DNA from: Maniola hyperantus
Taxonomy: Eukaryota; Arthropoda; Insecta; Lepidoptera; Nymphalidae
Direction of reading: 5' to 3'
Assembly (NCBI RefSeq): GCF_902806685.2
Contig: NC_048536.1
Coordinates: 186,001-250,000 of the forward strand
Length of the DNA: 64,000 bases
This document shows positions 11,061 to 21,545 of the stretch, piece after piece (within the stretch, counting starts at the first letter, position 1; every line of letters begins with the position of its first letter). Position numbers and translations under genes: made by a program. The notes below the pieces were generated by a model. That model saw nothing but the letters and a program-made list of their open reading frames with translations. It had not been told where the DNA came from and searched no databases.

Positions 11061-11640
11061 TTTTTTCAATTAATTTCGTTATAGGTTTCTTTCTCCTTCA
11101 TTAACTGTGTTTAGTGAGGGCAATAAAAGAAAAAGTTAAAGGCCTAATATATTTTATTTAATCAAGCAAGCTTCTCTGTCGATTTCATGTTTAAATCATA
11201 AAGTTCCAGTGCTCGAGATTCAGGGGGCGATATGAGCGGACTTCAAGTTTAGTGCGGGATTAAAGACTGTTCTACTGAGAGACGAGAATTGGCCCGAGTC
11301 GGCGAATTGATCGTTATTATGATTTACGAGTGTAGTTGCGAGTCTCTCGCCCAATGGCGCTGGCTTTAAGGAGAGTGCAGCGTTTTATTTTTGCTAAGCT
11401 ACTGCAAAATAAAAAGAACACAAATTTTAGCAGTCTTACGTGGTCTATTGTACGAGTAAGACTGCTGAAATGTTTTTTTTCCATCCATTATTAATCCAGA
11501 TTATTTTTATTTTGCGAAAGAGAGCCATCCGATCAGTTTACAAACACGTTTCACGCAAATACCTTCGTGAATAAATTATAGAGATTTGTCTTTAAGTTGA
11601 GACTGTTAGCTATACAAAATACAAATTGATGAATTCCTTA
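11061..11640. other. intergenic, no gene recognised
   Basis: No supported feature. Confidence 0.35.
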
Positions 11641-11699
11641 GTAACAAAATTGCGTAGATGTAACCGGCTGAGCTTCCAGTTCATGAAGTTGTATTGTTA

Positions 11700-11864
11700 C
11701 ACATTGAACTGCACCAGGTGAGTTTGCGATCAAGCTCGACTGAACAAATAAAATAGTTTTACTCCTATTTACTATGATAAGATCCCCAACAACTAAATGA
11801 CTAATTTACGTATTGTAAAATGTTTCCGCAAATAAAGAATCTTTGAATCTTTGAATCTTTGAAC
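11700..11864 (+). mobile_element. possible LINE 3' end with (TTTGAATC)n tail
   Basis: CGCAAATAAAGAATCTTTGA is followed by repeated AATCTTTG units at about 11831-11863. A polyadenylation-like signal next to an 8-bp microsatellite is typical of LINE 3' ends. No coding part is visible. Confidence 0.4.
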
Positions 11865-11954
11865 GTATAGTCGAGTATATTTACTTTAATATGGGTTCAA
11901 TAAATCGTTCAATGGTATTTAAAAGAGTTTCACAGTGAACTGCCGCACGCCCCG

Positions 11955-12006
11955 CAGTACCGCCCACAAGCCGCCCATGAGCCGCCCATGAACCGCCCAC
12001 GAGCCA
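11955..12006. repeat. 11-bp minisatellite, about 4 copies
   Basis: CCGCCCAYRARC units repeat with small changes (CCGCCCACAAG, CCGCCCATGAG, CCGCCCATGAA, CCGCCCACGAG). Confidence 0.75.
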
Positions 12007-12086
12007 CGCTCACAAAAATAACAATTTATCATTGCGTTAGATGCTGCGGGCCACGGACAGCCTTCCAGTGTATTTTTAAGAGTTGG

Positions 12087-12411
12087 GCATCATTGCTACT
12101 TTGAAATAATTTTCATCTAGTGAAATTATTATTTTTCATCACATTGATTTCACACGCTATTTAACAAGTGAAGGGATTTTTCCATTTTCGCATTTACAAC
12201 CGTTTGCTACATTAATTTCAAATGATCAAGATCAGCTGATAAATTGCAGGTGGTTTTTTCGAAACGTAGTACCTAAATGATTGTTTGCTACATTGATTTA
12301 ACTGGATACTTTCTAACACGCAATGATGCGAGTGTTCTCGCTTGCGTGCTCTTACCTCGGGTCGATGACCGTGCGCGCAAGAAATTTAAATATTAATAAT
12401 TTTAACTAGAA
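12087..12411 (+). repeat. dispersed repeat family X, copy 1
   Basis: Matches, in reverse complement, the sequence that surrounds the nested insertion at 29505-30475 (shared blocks include GATGCGAGTGTTCTCGCTTG and GGTCGATGACCGTGCGCGCA in this copy). An RTE fragment follows at once. No ORF; class unknown. Confidence 0.6.
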
Positions 12412-12419
12412 AGTGTAGA

Positions 12420-12562
12420 GTTGGAAGATCCCCACTAGGTGTACGGACGACATCGAAAGAATCTCAGGGAGCCGCTGGATGCAGACACCACAAAAGCCCC
12501 TACAAGAGACATGTATGTCCATCAGTGGACATAAATCGTTTTATAATAATAATGATGATGAA
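12420..12562 (+). mobile_element. RTE-type LINE 3' end fragment
   Basis: Contains CACTAGGTGTACGGACGACA, CAGGGAGCCGCTGGATGCAG, CCTACAAGAGACATGTATGT and CCATCAGTGGACATAAATCG, then a decayed AATAATAATGATGATGA tail. Only the last coding part remains. Confidence 0.7.
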
Positions 12563-12602
12563 TACTCAAACTTTGTGAGATAACGCTTCGTGATATTTTA
12601 GA

Positions 12603-12720
12603 GCCTCAATAGCTCAACGGTTTGGGAGCGGACTAAATTCCGAAAGGTCGACGGTTCAGACCCAACCCGTTGCACTATTGTCGTACCTACTCCTAGCACA
12701 AGCTTTTCACGTGATTTTTC
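12603..12720 (+). mobile_element. tRNA-derived SINE, family 1, truncated
   Basis: Head GCCTCAATAGCTCAACGG (A-box-like) and GGTTCAGACCC (B-box-like), then GTTGCACTATTGTCGTACCT. The 3' half of the family (GGAGGGGAAAGGGGAATATT and beyond, seen at 30648-30825) is absent here. Confidence 0.65.
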
Positions 12721-13085
12721 ACTGCTACCTGTGAATTAATGATTCATCTCTAGACTATTTTTTAATCTTACTTAATCTTGCGAACGAAATAATATGTCCC
12801 AAGTATTTTTGTGACAGTCTTGAAGTATTTGTTACCTCTACGCATTTGAAACTGAAATGAAGATAAATTGTATTTTTATAAGGTTCTTTTTGCTTACTTT
12901 AAGTATAGAGAGACTCACTATGAAATGTTTTCATACAAAAACTTTCTGCTCTAAAAAAACCACGACGTTCTTCATTCAAAAGAAATGCTTGGTATTTAGC
13001 TTTGATTCTACTTTTCATGTGAATTTTTAATACTCATGAATATTCCAAAATACACCTTGACCATAAATCTAAAGACTCTTGATAT
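12721..13085. other. intergenic, no gene recognised
   Basis: AT-rich sequence without a supported feature. Confidence 0.4.
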
Positions 13086-13089
13086 AAAA

Positions 13090-13515
13090 ACCGGCTAAGT
13101 GCGAGTCAGGCTCGCGCAACGAGAGTTCCGTACTACAGTCATATTTTTTCGACATTTTGCACGATAATTCAAAAAGTATGATACATTTAAAAATAAATAA
13201 AAATCTGTTTTAGAATGCACAGGTGAAGACCTTTCATATGATACCCCATTTGATATAGTTATCTTACTTAGAAAATTGAAAATACTAATTATTAGTTCAT
13301 GACCACAATTTAATTTTTTTTGTGTGGTGTAACCACAAATTCACGGTTTTCAGATTTTTCCCCTAATGTCTGCTAAAAGACCTACCTACCTGCCAAATTT
13401 TATGATTCTAGATCAACGGGAAGTACCCTGTAGGTTTCTTGACCGACCGACAGACAGACAACAAAGTGATCCTATAAGGGTTCCGTTTTTCCTTTTGAGG
13501 TACGGAACCTTAAAA
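13090..13515. mobile_element. dispersed lepidopteran repeat D (GGTTCCG family), near complete
   Basis: Starts AACCGGCTAAGTGCGAGTCA, GGCTCGCGCAACGAGAGTTC, and ends GACAGACAGACAACAAAGTG, TCCTATAAGGGTTCCG, GAGGTACGGAACC. Related pieces: 23008-23335, 26371-26460, 35226-35470, 40870-41200. Non-coding; transposition class not determined. Confidence 0.55.
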
Positions 13516-13585
13516 TAGAGCTTGTAATTTATGGCCGACAACAACCATTAGTGATGTAAAGCAATAGCTTTTTATCATTTTTGTC

Positions 13586-14078
13586 GACCTCCCTGGTGCA
13601 GTGGTAAGCATTGTGGTCTTATTAGTGGGAGGTTCCGGGTTCGATTCCTGGCAGGGGTTTGGAATTTTATAATTTCTAAATTTGTGGTCAGGTCTGGTGG
13701 GAGGCTTCGGCCGGGGCTAGTTACCACCCTATCGGCAAAGCCGTGTCGCCAAGCGATTTAGACTTCCGGTACGATGCCGTGTAGAAACCAAAGGTACAAT
13801 GAATCAACAGATTAATTTGCTGTAATCCGCTGAAACAGATCGAATCTGTATGATGCAACTTGCATCTGTTTCAGCGGACTATTGATTAATTGTGTATCAT
13901 GGACTTCCGCAAAGTAACGCCTGCTTCTATACAACATTTAGAAACCAAAGGGGCATGGGTATTTAGTAAAAAGTGCCATTCCCCTTTCCATGTTAGCCCG
14001 CTTCCATCTTAGACTGCATCATCACTTACCACCAGGTGAGATTGCAGTTAAGGGCTAACTTGTATCTGAATAAATACA
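13586..14078 (+). mobile_element. tRNA-derived SINE, family 2, split by an insertion
   Basis: Head GACCTCCCTGGTGCAGTGGT (A-box-like) and CCGGGTTCGATTCCTGGCAG (B-box-like), then the body CTAGTTACCACCCTATCGGC and GACTGCATCATCACTTACCA. Other copies: 17692-17996 (minus), 19258-19475, 33802-34144. A 144-bp insertion at 13795-13938 interrupts it. Confidence 0.8.
13795..13938. mobile_element. small hairpin-containing insertion with 13-bp target duplication
   Basis: The 13-mer TAGAAACCAAAGG stands on both sides (13782-13794 and 13939-13951), while intact copies of the SINE have it once. Inside, TCCGCTGAAACAGAT and its exact complement ATCTGTTTCAGCGGA form a 15-bp stem. No poly-A tail is seen. Class unknown. 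Confidence 0.7.
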
Positions 14079-14677
14079 AGAACCGAACTTTTTTTACCGA
14101 ACCCATTCTGTAGGTTCGGTAACCGGAAATCCATGAAAAAACTCGTATCGATTTTTCTACAACTATCATTACAAAGTTTTTCTTGTTTAAAGGAAACGTA
14201 TCTGAACGAATTTTACTGCAGTTTACCAATATAAAGCGTTTTCTATACATTTTGATAGCTAAACCCGTACAAAGTCGGACCAAGTAAGCTCCTGTAAAGT
14301 TAGCAACAAAGCTGGTAACTTTATAAGTCCGAACTCAATACTTATTTTGAATATTAATAGCATTACACGTTCTACGAAAGATTAAACTTTTTGTATGGGA
14401 TCGTTCAAATCGGATCTTCTCTTAATCTTGAGCTGCGAAGTTTTCAGCAGATTTAGGTGCGAGATATACTTAGATTAGACTTAACTTATACTAACGCTTG
14501 AAATTTGGTTTAAGTTCTACTTTTGGTTTAATAAGGGAAATTATTTTGTCGGCGACTAAAAACTTAAACGGCGTCTAATAACCGTAAAATGAATAGGTAG
14601 CGTTTTAATTCTTATCCAAATTACAGTTAATTTGTTTAAATACTAGGTACATACACATTATAATCGCTTTATTACAA
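14079..14677. other. intergenic, no gene recognised
   Basis: AT-rich sequence without a supported feature. Confidence 0.4.
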
Positions 14678-14852
14678 ACTAGATGATGCCTGCGATTTCG
14701 TCCACGTTAATTTAGGTTTTCAAAAATCCCGTGGGAACTCTTTGATTTTTAGGGATACGAAGTAGCTTATGCCCCGGGATGCAAGCTATCTCTGTACCAA
14801 ATTTCGTCAAAATTGGTTGAATAGACGGGCCGTAAAAGGCTAGCAGACTCAG
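14678..14852 (-). mobile_element. Helitron/Lep1-like dispersed repeat, truncated
   Basis: Minus-strand copy starting with ACTAGATGATGCCTGCGATT and running to the GGGCCGTAAAAGGCTAGCAG block. The distal end is missing. Confidence 0.55.
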
Positions 14853-15054
14853 GTCAGAACAGGTCTAAGCCTTTCTCATTCTGAGAGGAGACCGTGCTCG
14901 TTAGTGGGCCAGTTTAGTTGAGGCGCACCAATGACAGTGTTGACTGCAATCTTATCTAATGATACGTAGTTGCACAAATAATACGTGCGACACCTATCTA
15001 ATCAACATGTTTTTATATGGGTCCCAAACCTGAAATAAAATGATTTTATTTTAT

Positions 15055-15190
15055 TTTTATTTTATAATCCAATCCATCAGCATGCATGCGTCCACAGCTG
15101 GACATAGACTTGAGAGCGTACCAGCAAGCACGGTCTTCCATCTTCCGCATCCACCCACCGCCTTCTTGAGGTCATCGACCCAGGGCACTA
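15055..15190 (-). mobile_element. RTE-type LINE 3' end, diverged subfamily
   Basis: Read on the minus strand, this contains GTCGATGACCTCAAGAAGGC, GGAAGATGGAAGACCGTGCT, ATGTCCAGCTGTGGACGCAT and GCATGCTGATGGATTGGATT. The layout matches the end of the copy at 8138-8415. Confidence 0.55.
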
Positions 15191-15899
15191 CACTTAGGTA
15201 GGTACATTATGTAAGTACCCCATAAATGGTATACTTGTCTACGTGGTGTCGTACCGGAACGCTTAATAAAGTCGATATCAATCTGGCTCTACTTGAAATA
15301 TTGTCGAAAGAGCTTCTTACTTAGCTGTGAGTCCAAAAATATTACTTTCATTCTAGTTTAAATGCCAACCACAAGGGAATAACAATTTATCACGCGCCAA
15401 AAAACTGTGATGGCGCCCTCTCGCGGTCCTTAATCATAGTAATTTAGGGAATATAATGGCTCGCTGGGCTTCACGCCATTTGCGAACATCACATTACTCA
15501 TGTGACTGACATAAGCAACGTTTTTATCGACAACAGGTTTTGCGCCGTTATCTCATATCAGATAATGATACATGACTGAGAGATAGCGCGCACTATGGTC
15601 AATTTCCGTAAGTTTTTTCCCACAAAACTTGTGAATTATAGAACTACTAGCTGATGCCCGCGACTTCGTCACACTACCATCAGAGTATGGTTTTAAAGGT
15701 TAACTTCTGACATGACAGTTGATCCATAGAGTCAAAATGGCGTGTGAGGAGTCATTTTGTACGGATTTTATGCATTATTCAACGCATGCACCTCTATCGC
15801 TTAGAGGCGCTTAGTGGGTTTTAAAATCCGTAAATTAGAAATTAAATGCATGAAAATCCGGTGCGGAATTAATTCCGCCCGTGCGCGCACTTCTATATC
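15191..15899. other. intergenic with repeat fragments
   Basis: A short Helitron/Lep1-like end (ACTAGCTGATGCCCGCGACT) occurs at about 15648-15670. The motif GTCACACTACCATCAGAGTATG at about 15669 recurs inverted at about 16742. A TGGCGTGTGAGGAGTCATTT block near 15738 recurs near 39998. No gene recognised. Confidence 0.4.
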
Positions 15900-16146
15900 A
15901 GTACCCTTATTAGAAATGCGAAAGTGTGTTTGTTTGTTGGTTTGTTGGTTTGTTGGTTTATTGGTATGTTGGTTTGTTCTTCAATCACGTCGTAACGGTG
16001 CAACGGATTGACGTGATTTTTTGCATGGGTATAGATAAAGACCTGGAGAGTGACATAGGCTACTTTTTATCCCGGAAAATCAAAGAGTTCCCACGGGATT
16101 TTTGAAAACCTAATTCCACGCGGACGAAGTCGCGGGCATCAGCTAG
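15900..16146 (+). mobile_element. Helitron/Lep1-like dispersed repeat, well preserved
   Basis: Carries all family landmarks: GTACCCTTATTAGAAATGCG, a (GTTTGTTG)n stretch, TCAATCACGTCGTAACGG, CCGGAAAATCAAAGAGTTCC, and ACGCGGACGAAGTCGCGGGC ending ATCAGCTAG. Confidence 0.7.
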
Positions 16147-16149
16147 TAT

Positions 16150-16440
16150 TTTAATAAATACAAATGTAATTCTTTTGGTTTAAAACTTTTAGAGTAAAAC
16201 TATGAAGCTCTTTTGAAAACATTCCTGGTGCTACAAGATAGTAGCCGCGGCTAACTTGAAGAGGGTGTGGCAGTTTTTTCACTAAGCCCATGCCATGCCC
16301 CTTATCAGGTTCCACATGGCGACGTACCGGAATATTAAATCGCTTGGTGGCACGGCTTTGCGGGTAGGGTGTCCGGTGTTGTTGCCTAGCCACGGCAACA
16401 ACACTGGACACCCTACTGGGAAACTTTCAAGCTATAAAGG
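16150..16440 (-). mobile_element. SINE family 2-like relic
   Basis: Shares with the family 2 body, on the minus strand, the blocks around CTACCCGCAAAGCCGTGCCA and GGGCATGGCATGGGCTTAGT. The rest is too diverged to assign, so this is a weak call. Confidence 0.4.
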
Positions 16441-16884
16441 TGTCTTGTAGAGGGTTGCCACGACACTAAATGTCTGACAATGCATGACGTGATTTCTAAT
16501 ACTAGTGTAAAAAGGTGTGTAAAAAAAATGAATTTATATTTTAACGTAAGATTTTGTACACCTTTATTACCTGTTATCTCCCAAACTCCATAGTCGCTTA
16601 TCCTCCCCGTGTTGGGGACAATACGCAGAGAAACTTTCAGCTTTTATAAAGTGACGAAGGTCTGGCACGCGCTGGATCTCTCTCTATAGCATACTCAGAT
16701 GAATTCTTCTATCATCTAAGATAGCATATTATGATTTAGATCTCATACTCTGATGGTAGTGTGACGCAGTAAATAATAGAAGCGGCCAATAAAAAAACTT
16801 TATAAATTCCTAAATATACGTTGCCAGAGAATCGCCACAAAGAATCAGAATGTTGTCATAATTCCCACCCACTCGCTATAATCA
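16441..16884. other. intergenic, no gene recognised
   Basis: AT-rich sequence without a supported feature. Confidence 0.35.
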
Positions 16885-17090
16885 TTCCTTCCACGTACAT
16901 GCAAATTGTACATTCAACTTCCTTTGGCGGCGTTCCCACTAAACTTTTATGTAGCGTTATTCAAGGGGCGGATAAACTTTCTAAAAAGACGGAAAGCTAA
17001 GCATTGGCAGTTTGTCTGTTGCTGAAAACGTTCATGGGTGGCAGTGATCACTTAATATGAGGTGAACTGTCTACGCTGCTGTTCACATAT
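16885..17090 (+). mobile_element. 3' end of a LINE (family B), diverged
   Basis: Shares GCGTTATTCAAGGGGCGGAT and GTTCATGGGTGGCAGTGATC with the copy at 1071-1335. 5'-truncated and non-coding. Confidence 0.5.
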
Positions 17091-17691
17091 GAAGTGAATA
17101 CATTCAACTGCGGATCATGAGGTCCCAGATTCTTGTCCCGGATTGGGCTTGAAAAGATTTTTTGTCAGAAATTGTCAACAGCAACGAATATACCTACCTT
17201 TAAAAGACTCATAAAGCGTGAGAACTCATTTTCTACGTATGGACAAACGTTGACAATAACTTGTGATACGATAGTAGAAAGGTAAATGAGGATGCAGGTA
17301 TGTTAGAAAGTAGTTGGCTATACATAATGCCGTCCCGGGATACGCTCTCCCCGGAAGCCGGATCCAGGGCGTTCATTTGCATACTAATCTATTACAAGTC
17401 CACGGAGGCTTTTGTGGAGATTGAGTAGTAATCCGGTTTTGTTGAGCGCCGACTTATAAACGCCTTAGCATTTTACAGCCCTAATAATATACCTTTGTAG
17501 CCTACAATTGCATGAAGTTTCTACCTACATTGAAATTATACACTCATACAAATACAGGCTTTATATAGCCGATCAAGTAATCACGCGAGATAAAAGCCAA
17601 GAAGGAAGCAATTCACAAGTAACCGGCTAAATGGCACCATGGGTATGATGAACGATATGAAACTAGATGGCGCAATTTAATCTTTTTATTA
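17091..17691. other. intergenic, no gene recognised
   Basis: No supported feature. Confidence 0.35.
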
Positions 17692-17996
17692 TTATTTATT
17701 TATTCAGATACAAGTTAGCCCTTGACTGCAATCTCACCTGATGGTAAATGACGATGCAGTCTAAGATCGAAGTGGGCTAACCTGGTATGGCAGTTTTTAG
17801 TAAACCCATGCCCCTTTGGTTTCTACACGGCATCGTACCGGAACGCTAAATCGCTTGGCGGCACGGCTTTGCCGGTAGGGTGGTAACTAGCTACGGCCGA
17901 AGCAGCTCCCACCAGACCAGACCAGAAATTTAGAAATCATAAAATTCCTAATCCCTGCCAGGAATCGAACCCGGGACCCCCCACTAATAAGACCAC
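17692..17996 (-). mobile_element. tRNA-derived SINE, family 2, head truncated
   Basis: Minus-strand copy: ATCTCACCTGATGGTAAATG, then CGGCACGGCTTTGCCGGTAG, and the B-box part GGAATCGAACCCGGGACC. The last bases of the head, which would include the A box, are missing. Confidence 0.75.
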
Positions 17997-18736
17997 TAAT
18001 AACGTTTCATGACGTAGTCCTGAACAAATGTACCGTCCAGTTTTCTGAAATCTGCACTATACGCTGCACTACATACGTATAGAAGTTGCAAGATACAACC
18101 GTCCGTCGGCCCAGCTGGCGCTACCGAGCCAAGCAACCGCTCGGTGGGAGATCTCCCTTTGGTACGATCAAGCATACACACCGCTCCCGTACGGGAAACA
18201 CACCATCAACGTTGTACGACCACGTCCAGCGGGTGCGCCGGACTCCGGAGACCCTCTCGTACAACGAACACTCTTACACCACATGGTTGGAGGTTTTCTT
18301 CCTGCAGCTTCTTGACGCTTGTTGAAGCATCCATGAATGTAATGAAATGCGATGTCTTATAGTCCGGTGTGCCCTAGTCCGTAGGTATGACCCATGGTTG
18401 GCTGGGCAGCCAGTATTTGTTAGTGAGCGAGAGAGAGTACAATTAGAACACTTGTTGCATTTTTCCCTACCCTGTATTTTGTGATCAGTTATTTTGGAGT
18501 CAGCGCAATAGCTTTGGTCCGCAAATAACTTTTTGATAATAATAATATACTCTCGGGTATTTGCCTTTCCCCTCGCCCTGCGTCCCCTCTCCTCGGACCC
18601 TTCCGCTCCGTTGCGTGACGTCATGTCGGGGCAGTATCAATGGTCATAACTCCGAAAAAAGGAAAATATTTTCACATATTTTATACCAATCAGATATTAT
18701 TGTACCTAGGTAGATTGAATAGTAGATTATTAACCA
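17997..18736. other. unresolved, GC-richer block
   Basis: 18080-18330 is richer in GC than its surroundings and has overlapping open frames of 72-79 codons on the plus strand. I recognise no domain, splice context or repeat family. It could be part of an unrecognised element or of a host exon. Confidence 0.25.
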
Positions 18737-18925
18737 AGGGGATAAAGCAGTGTCTTCTGTCGCGGGTGACGATTTAAATCGCGAGCGTAACGAAGGACTC
18801 GAGGTTTACTCCCGAGCGTGTTAAAAACTTAAATCACGAGCGAAGCGAGGGATTTAAGACGAGTCCTGAGTGTAGCGAGGGATTTAAGTTCACCCAAGAC
18901 TAAGACAGCTTTATCACCGAGGTAA
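18737..18925. mobile_element. probable MITE with imperfect terminal inverted repeats
   Basis: GATAAAGCAGTGTCTT at the left and AAGACTAAGACAGCTTTATC at the right are imperfect complements, followed inward by GGGTGAC and GTTCACCC. Inside are repeated GAGCGAAGCGAGGGATTTAA-type blocks. There is no ORF. Confidence 0.5.
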
Positions 18926-19257
18926 ATACTCTACTTTTCGTACCATTTGCGAAAAAATTAACACAATAATAATATGAGATAAGCGTTTATTAAACGTGTT
19001 TTTAGAACATTAACTTATTTATAAAAATAAATTAAAATAAACTTAACGTTTATGTATTTGAAGAAAACACAAACGCGGCAAATTCCTAGACTAATACTTT
19101 TTTGTCGGAAAAGCAAAGGCATCAAGCTCATACGGCCTCGTCGGTTTTCGTAATTTTATTTAATAGTCATAACTGCATAATAAATGCGTATTCCTTTTTC
19201 AAAAAGATGTATAATGCTTTATATACAAACTCAATGGTGTAAACACAGATGTAGTCT
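18926..19257. other. intergenic, no gene recognised
   Basis: AT-rich sequence without a supported feature. Confidence 0.4.
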
Positions 19258-19475
19258 GTCTGTCTGGTGGGAGGCCTCGGCCGTGGCTAGTTACCACCCT
19301 AACGGCAAAGCCGTGCCGCCAAGCAATTTAGCGTTCCAACCAAAGGGGTATGGGTTTAATAAAAACTGCCATACTCCTTCCAGGTTAGCCCGCTTCCACC
19401 TTAGACTGCATCGTCACTTACCATTAGGTGAGATTGCAGTCAAGGGCTATCTTGTATCTGAATAAATAAAATAAA
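19258..19475 (+). mobile_element. tRNA-derived SINE, family 2, 5'-truncated
   Basis: Body only: TGGTGGGAGGCCTCGGCCGT, CTAGTTACCACCCTAACGGC, TTAGACTGCATCGTCACTTA and a CTGAATAAATAAAATAA tail. Confidence 0.75.
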
Positions 19476-19649
19476 AAAGAAATAAAAAGTTCAGTATAAA
19501 TTTCGGTACCTAAGTATTCCAAATTTAAATCACATTCTCTCCCTAGGGGATGAATGAAATTCAGTACAATTTTCTTTCCCTGTTTTCAACAGATTAAAAA
19601 TGATTATTGTTATGTACGCTTTTTGTGGCACTGAATGTCACTTTTTTGA

Positions 19650-19800
19650 GCAAGTGGTACGAAAAAAGTTTTATTCAAATAGACTTTGCTTGTATGCTTC
19701 CACAATATATACCACTGATTCAAAATATCCTCTTTGCCAAGAAAAGCCAGCAAGAAACTCGGCGATGTCTCTTTTTCGATAATATGTATAAAATTAAATT
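19650..19800 (-). mobile_element. LINE 3' UTR fragment
   Basis: Contains TTTATTCAAATAGACTTTGC and GCCAGCAAGAAACTCGGCG, blocks shared in style with 1880-1998. Weakly supported. Confidence 0.4.
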
Positions 19801-20208
19801 TAAATAATATTAAAAACCTGTACCTGTACGAAGTTACGGCTTCGCCTCGTCCTTGCATTATCACTCAGCCCTGAAATTGCTTTGTTTCTGGTCTGGACAG
19901 TAATGTACTAATTATAAAAATGTTCCATTATCCGCTCTACCCCTTACCTCTACAGTTAACGTAAATATCTCAGCCAAGTCAGCCTCAGAGTCATTCCATT
20001 CCAGGCATTTATTCCTAGAAATAAATTACACACGAGAAAATTACGTTGCGACCGATTTCGGGAAATGTATTTTGCGACCACAAATAATAACGCTTAACCA
20101 AATAATGAATTCTGCAGCTTTGTCCATGGACGTATGTTTACAATTGAACAAATTATTCTGTATACACAACATTTTGTTTGTAGATATGTCTGTACCTATA
20201 ATACGCGA
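19801..20208. other. intergenic, no gene recognised
   Basis: No supported feature. Confidence 0.35.
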
Positions 20209-20507
20209 TAGGTCAAGATTGGCAATCGGGGTATGAGACGGGGAACGCCTCCTCTTTTTTTTTTTGAGGGTTGAGTCATAGCTGACTATGTCACCCCCGT
20301 AAGATAAACATCACATCATCAAAAAACAGACAAAAAATAAAACATTTTAGGTAAAACAACAAAAAAAAAACACAAACACATTGTTAACACATATCGGGGA
20401 ACGCCTCGCACACCCGCACGTCACCCGCACTCGCCCGCACCAGGTTAGCGCGGAGGCTGTGCGGGTGTGCGGGGCGTTCCCACCCCGATTGCCACCTCGA
20501 CCTGTCT
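20209..20507. mobile_element. palindromic MITE interrupted by a retroposon
   Basis: Ends are complementary: GGTCAAGATTGGCAATCGGG at the left and CCCCGATTGCCACCTCGACC at the right. The GC-rich interior is itself strongly self-complementary (GCACACCCGCAC against GTGCGGGTGTGC). It is split by the insertion at 20252-20394. Confidence 0.65.
20252..20394 (-). mobile_element. 5'-truncated retroposon with 13-bp target duplication
   Basis: CGGGGAACGCCTC occurs on both sides (20239-20251 and 20395-20407). The insertion starts with CTC and T11 on the plus strand, so it is a poly(A)-tailed minus-strand insertion, 143 bp long. Tail and duplication length are those of target-primed reverse transcription. 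The source LINE was not identified. Confidence 0.7.
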
Positions 20508-20548
20508 CCTACTATACATTCACCCTCGTATCTCCCAAAGTACTTTTT

Positions 20549-20662
20549 ACATTATGATGCCCTGTTGCGACGTGATTGAAGGACAAACATTATGATGCCC
20601 TGTTGCGACGTGATTGAAGGACAAACATTATGATGCCCTGTTACGACGTGATTGAGGGACAA
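20549..20662 (-). repeat. 38-bp tandem repeat, 3 copies, from the Helitron/Lep1-like family
   Basis: The unit ACATTATGATGCCCTGTTGC plus GACGTGATTGAAGGACAA repeats at 20549, 20587 and 20625. The second part of the unit is the GCAACGGAGCAACGG region of the dispersed family in inverse orientation. Confidence 0.85.
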
Positions 20663-20690
20663 ACTAACAAACAAACACACTTTTTCAGTA

Positions 20691-21052
20691 GTGATATTAT
20701 GGGTAGTGATAAAAATTGGTTGTATTTTAAAAGAATAAAAGTTTGTAGTGTTGTTCGAGAGATTTTTGAAGTCTGACTCGATTTTCCTCTGAATAGTCGT
20801 AAAACCATAATTTCTGCATTAACACTTTAACCAATCTCCTAATTTGATATTCAATATACCTGAAACTCGAAAATGTGATAATTCAGCTCACACTGCACAC
20901 TGCACGCTCGGAGTTAGTCAATTTCGCGAAGCTAGATCAAGAGAGAATGCTAGGTCTAGTCTAGTCTAGTCTATAATGATTCGATGCGAACTAGTGCCTA
21001 ACTAATATTGGCTTAGCTTGTTCCACTTCACAAGCTTAGAGGCTTCTTCCGA
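20691..21052. other. intergenic, no gene recognised
   Basis: Has a short (CTAGT)n run at about 20955-20972. No gene recognised. Confidence 0.35.
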
Positions 21053-21286
21053 TAGGTATCTAAATCTAAATTTATAAAAGGAAAAGGTGACTGACTGCCT
21101 GACTGACTGATCTATCAACGCATAGCTCAAACTACTGGACTGATGGGCCTGAAATTTGGCATGCAGGTAGCTATTATGATGTAGACATCCGCTAAGAAGG
21201 GATTTTTGAAAATTCAACCCCTAAAGGGGTGAAATAGGGGTTTGAAAAAAGTAGTCCACGCGGACGAAGTCGCGGGAATAAGCTAG
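21053..21286 (+). mobile_element. dispersed repeat with (GACT)n and a Helitron/Lep1-like end
   Basis: GGTGACTGACTGCCTGACTG, CTGGACTGATGGGCCTGAAA, TTGGCATGCAGGTAGCTATT, then CCACGCGGACGAAGTCGCGG and AGCTAG. The last 40 bases are those of the Helitron/Lep1-like family, while the body differs, so this is a second subfamily (see also 28753-28856 and 62504-62630). Confidence 0.6.
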
Positions 21287-21309
21287 TTGATTAATATGTT
21301 AGTTAAGTA

Positions 21310-21545
21310 ATTCACTACGCTGGCCAAGTGCGGCTTGGTAGACTCCACATATCTTTGAATATATCATATCTATGGAGAATTCTCAGGCATGCAGGTTTCC
21401 TCACGGTGTTTCCGTCATCGTTATAGCTTGTGCTATTTACTTAAATTCAAATCGCACATAGCTCGGACTAAAAGCTAGACGTGCCCCGTTGGTCCCGGGA
21501 TCGAACACCCGACTTCGCAAATAGGAGGTCCGACGTCAATCACTG
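21310..21545 (-). mobile_element. tRNA-derived SINE, family 3
   Basis: CTACGCTGGCCAAGTGCGGC, GCATGCAGGTTTCCTCACGG, then GGTCCCGGGATCGAACACCC (B box on the minus strand). The tail is missing. Confidence 0.7.

Noticed and set aside
13586..13660. Functional tRNA genes (A and B boxes here and in the other SINE heads)
   Set aside because: The boxes belong to SINE heads followed by SINE bodies and tails. No complete cloverleaf was recognised.
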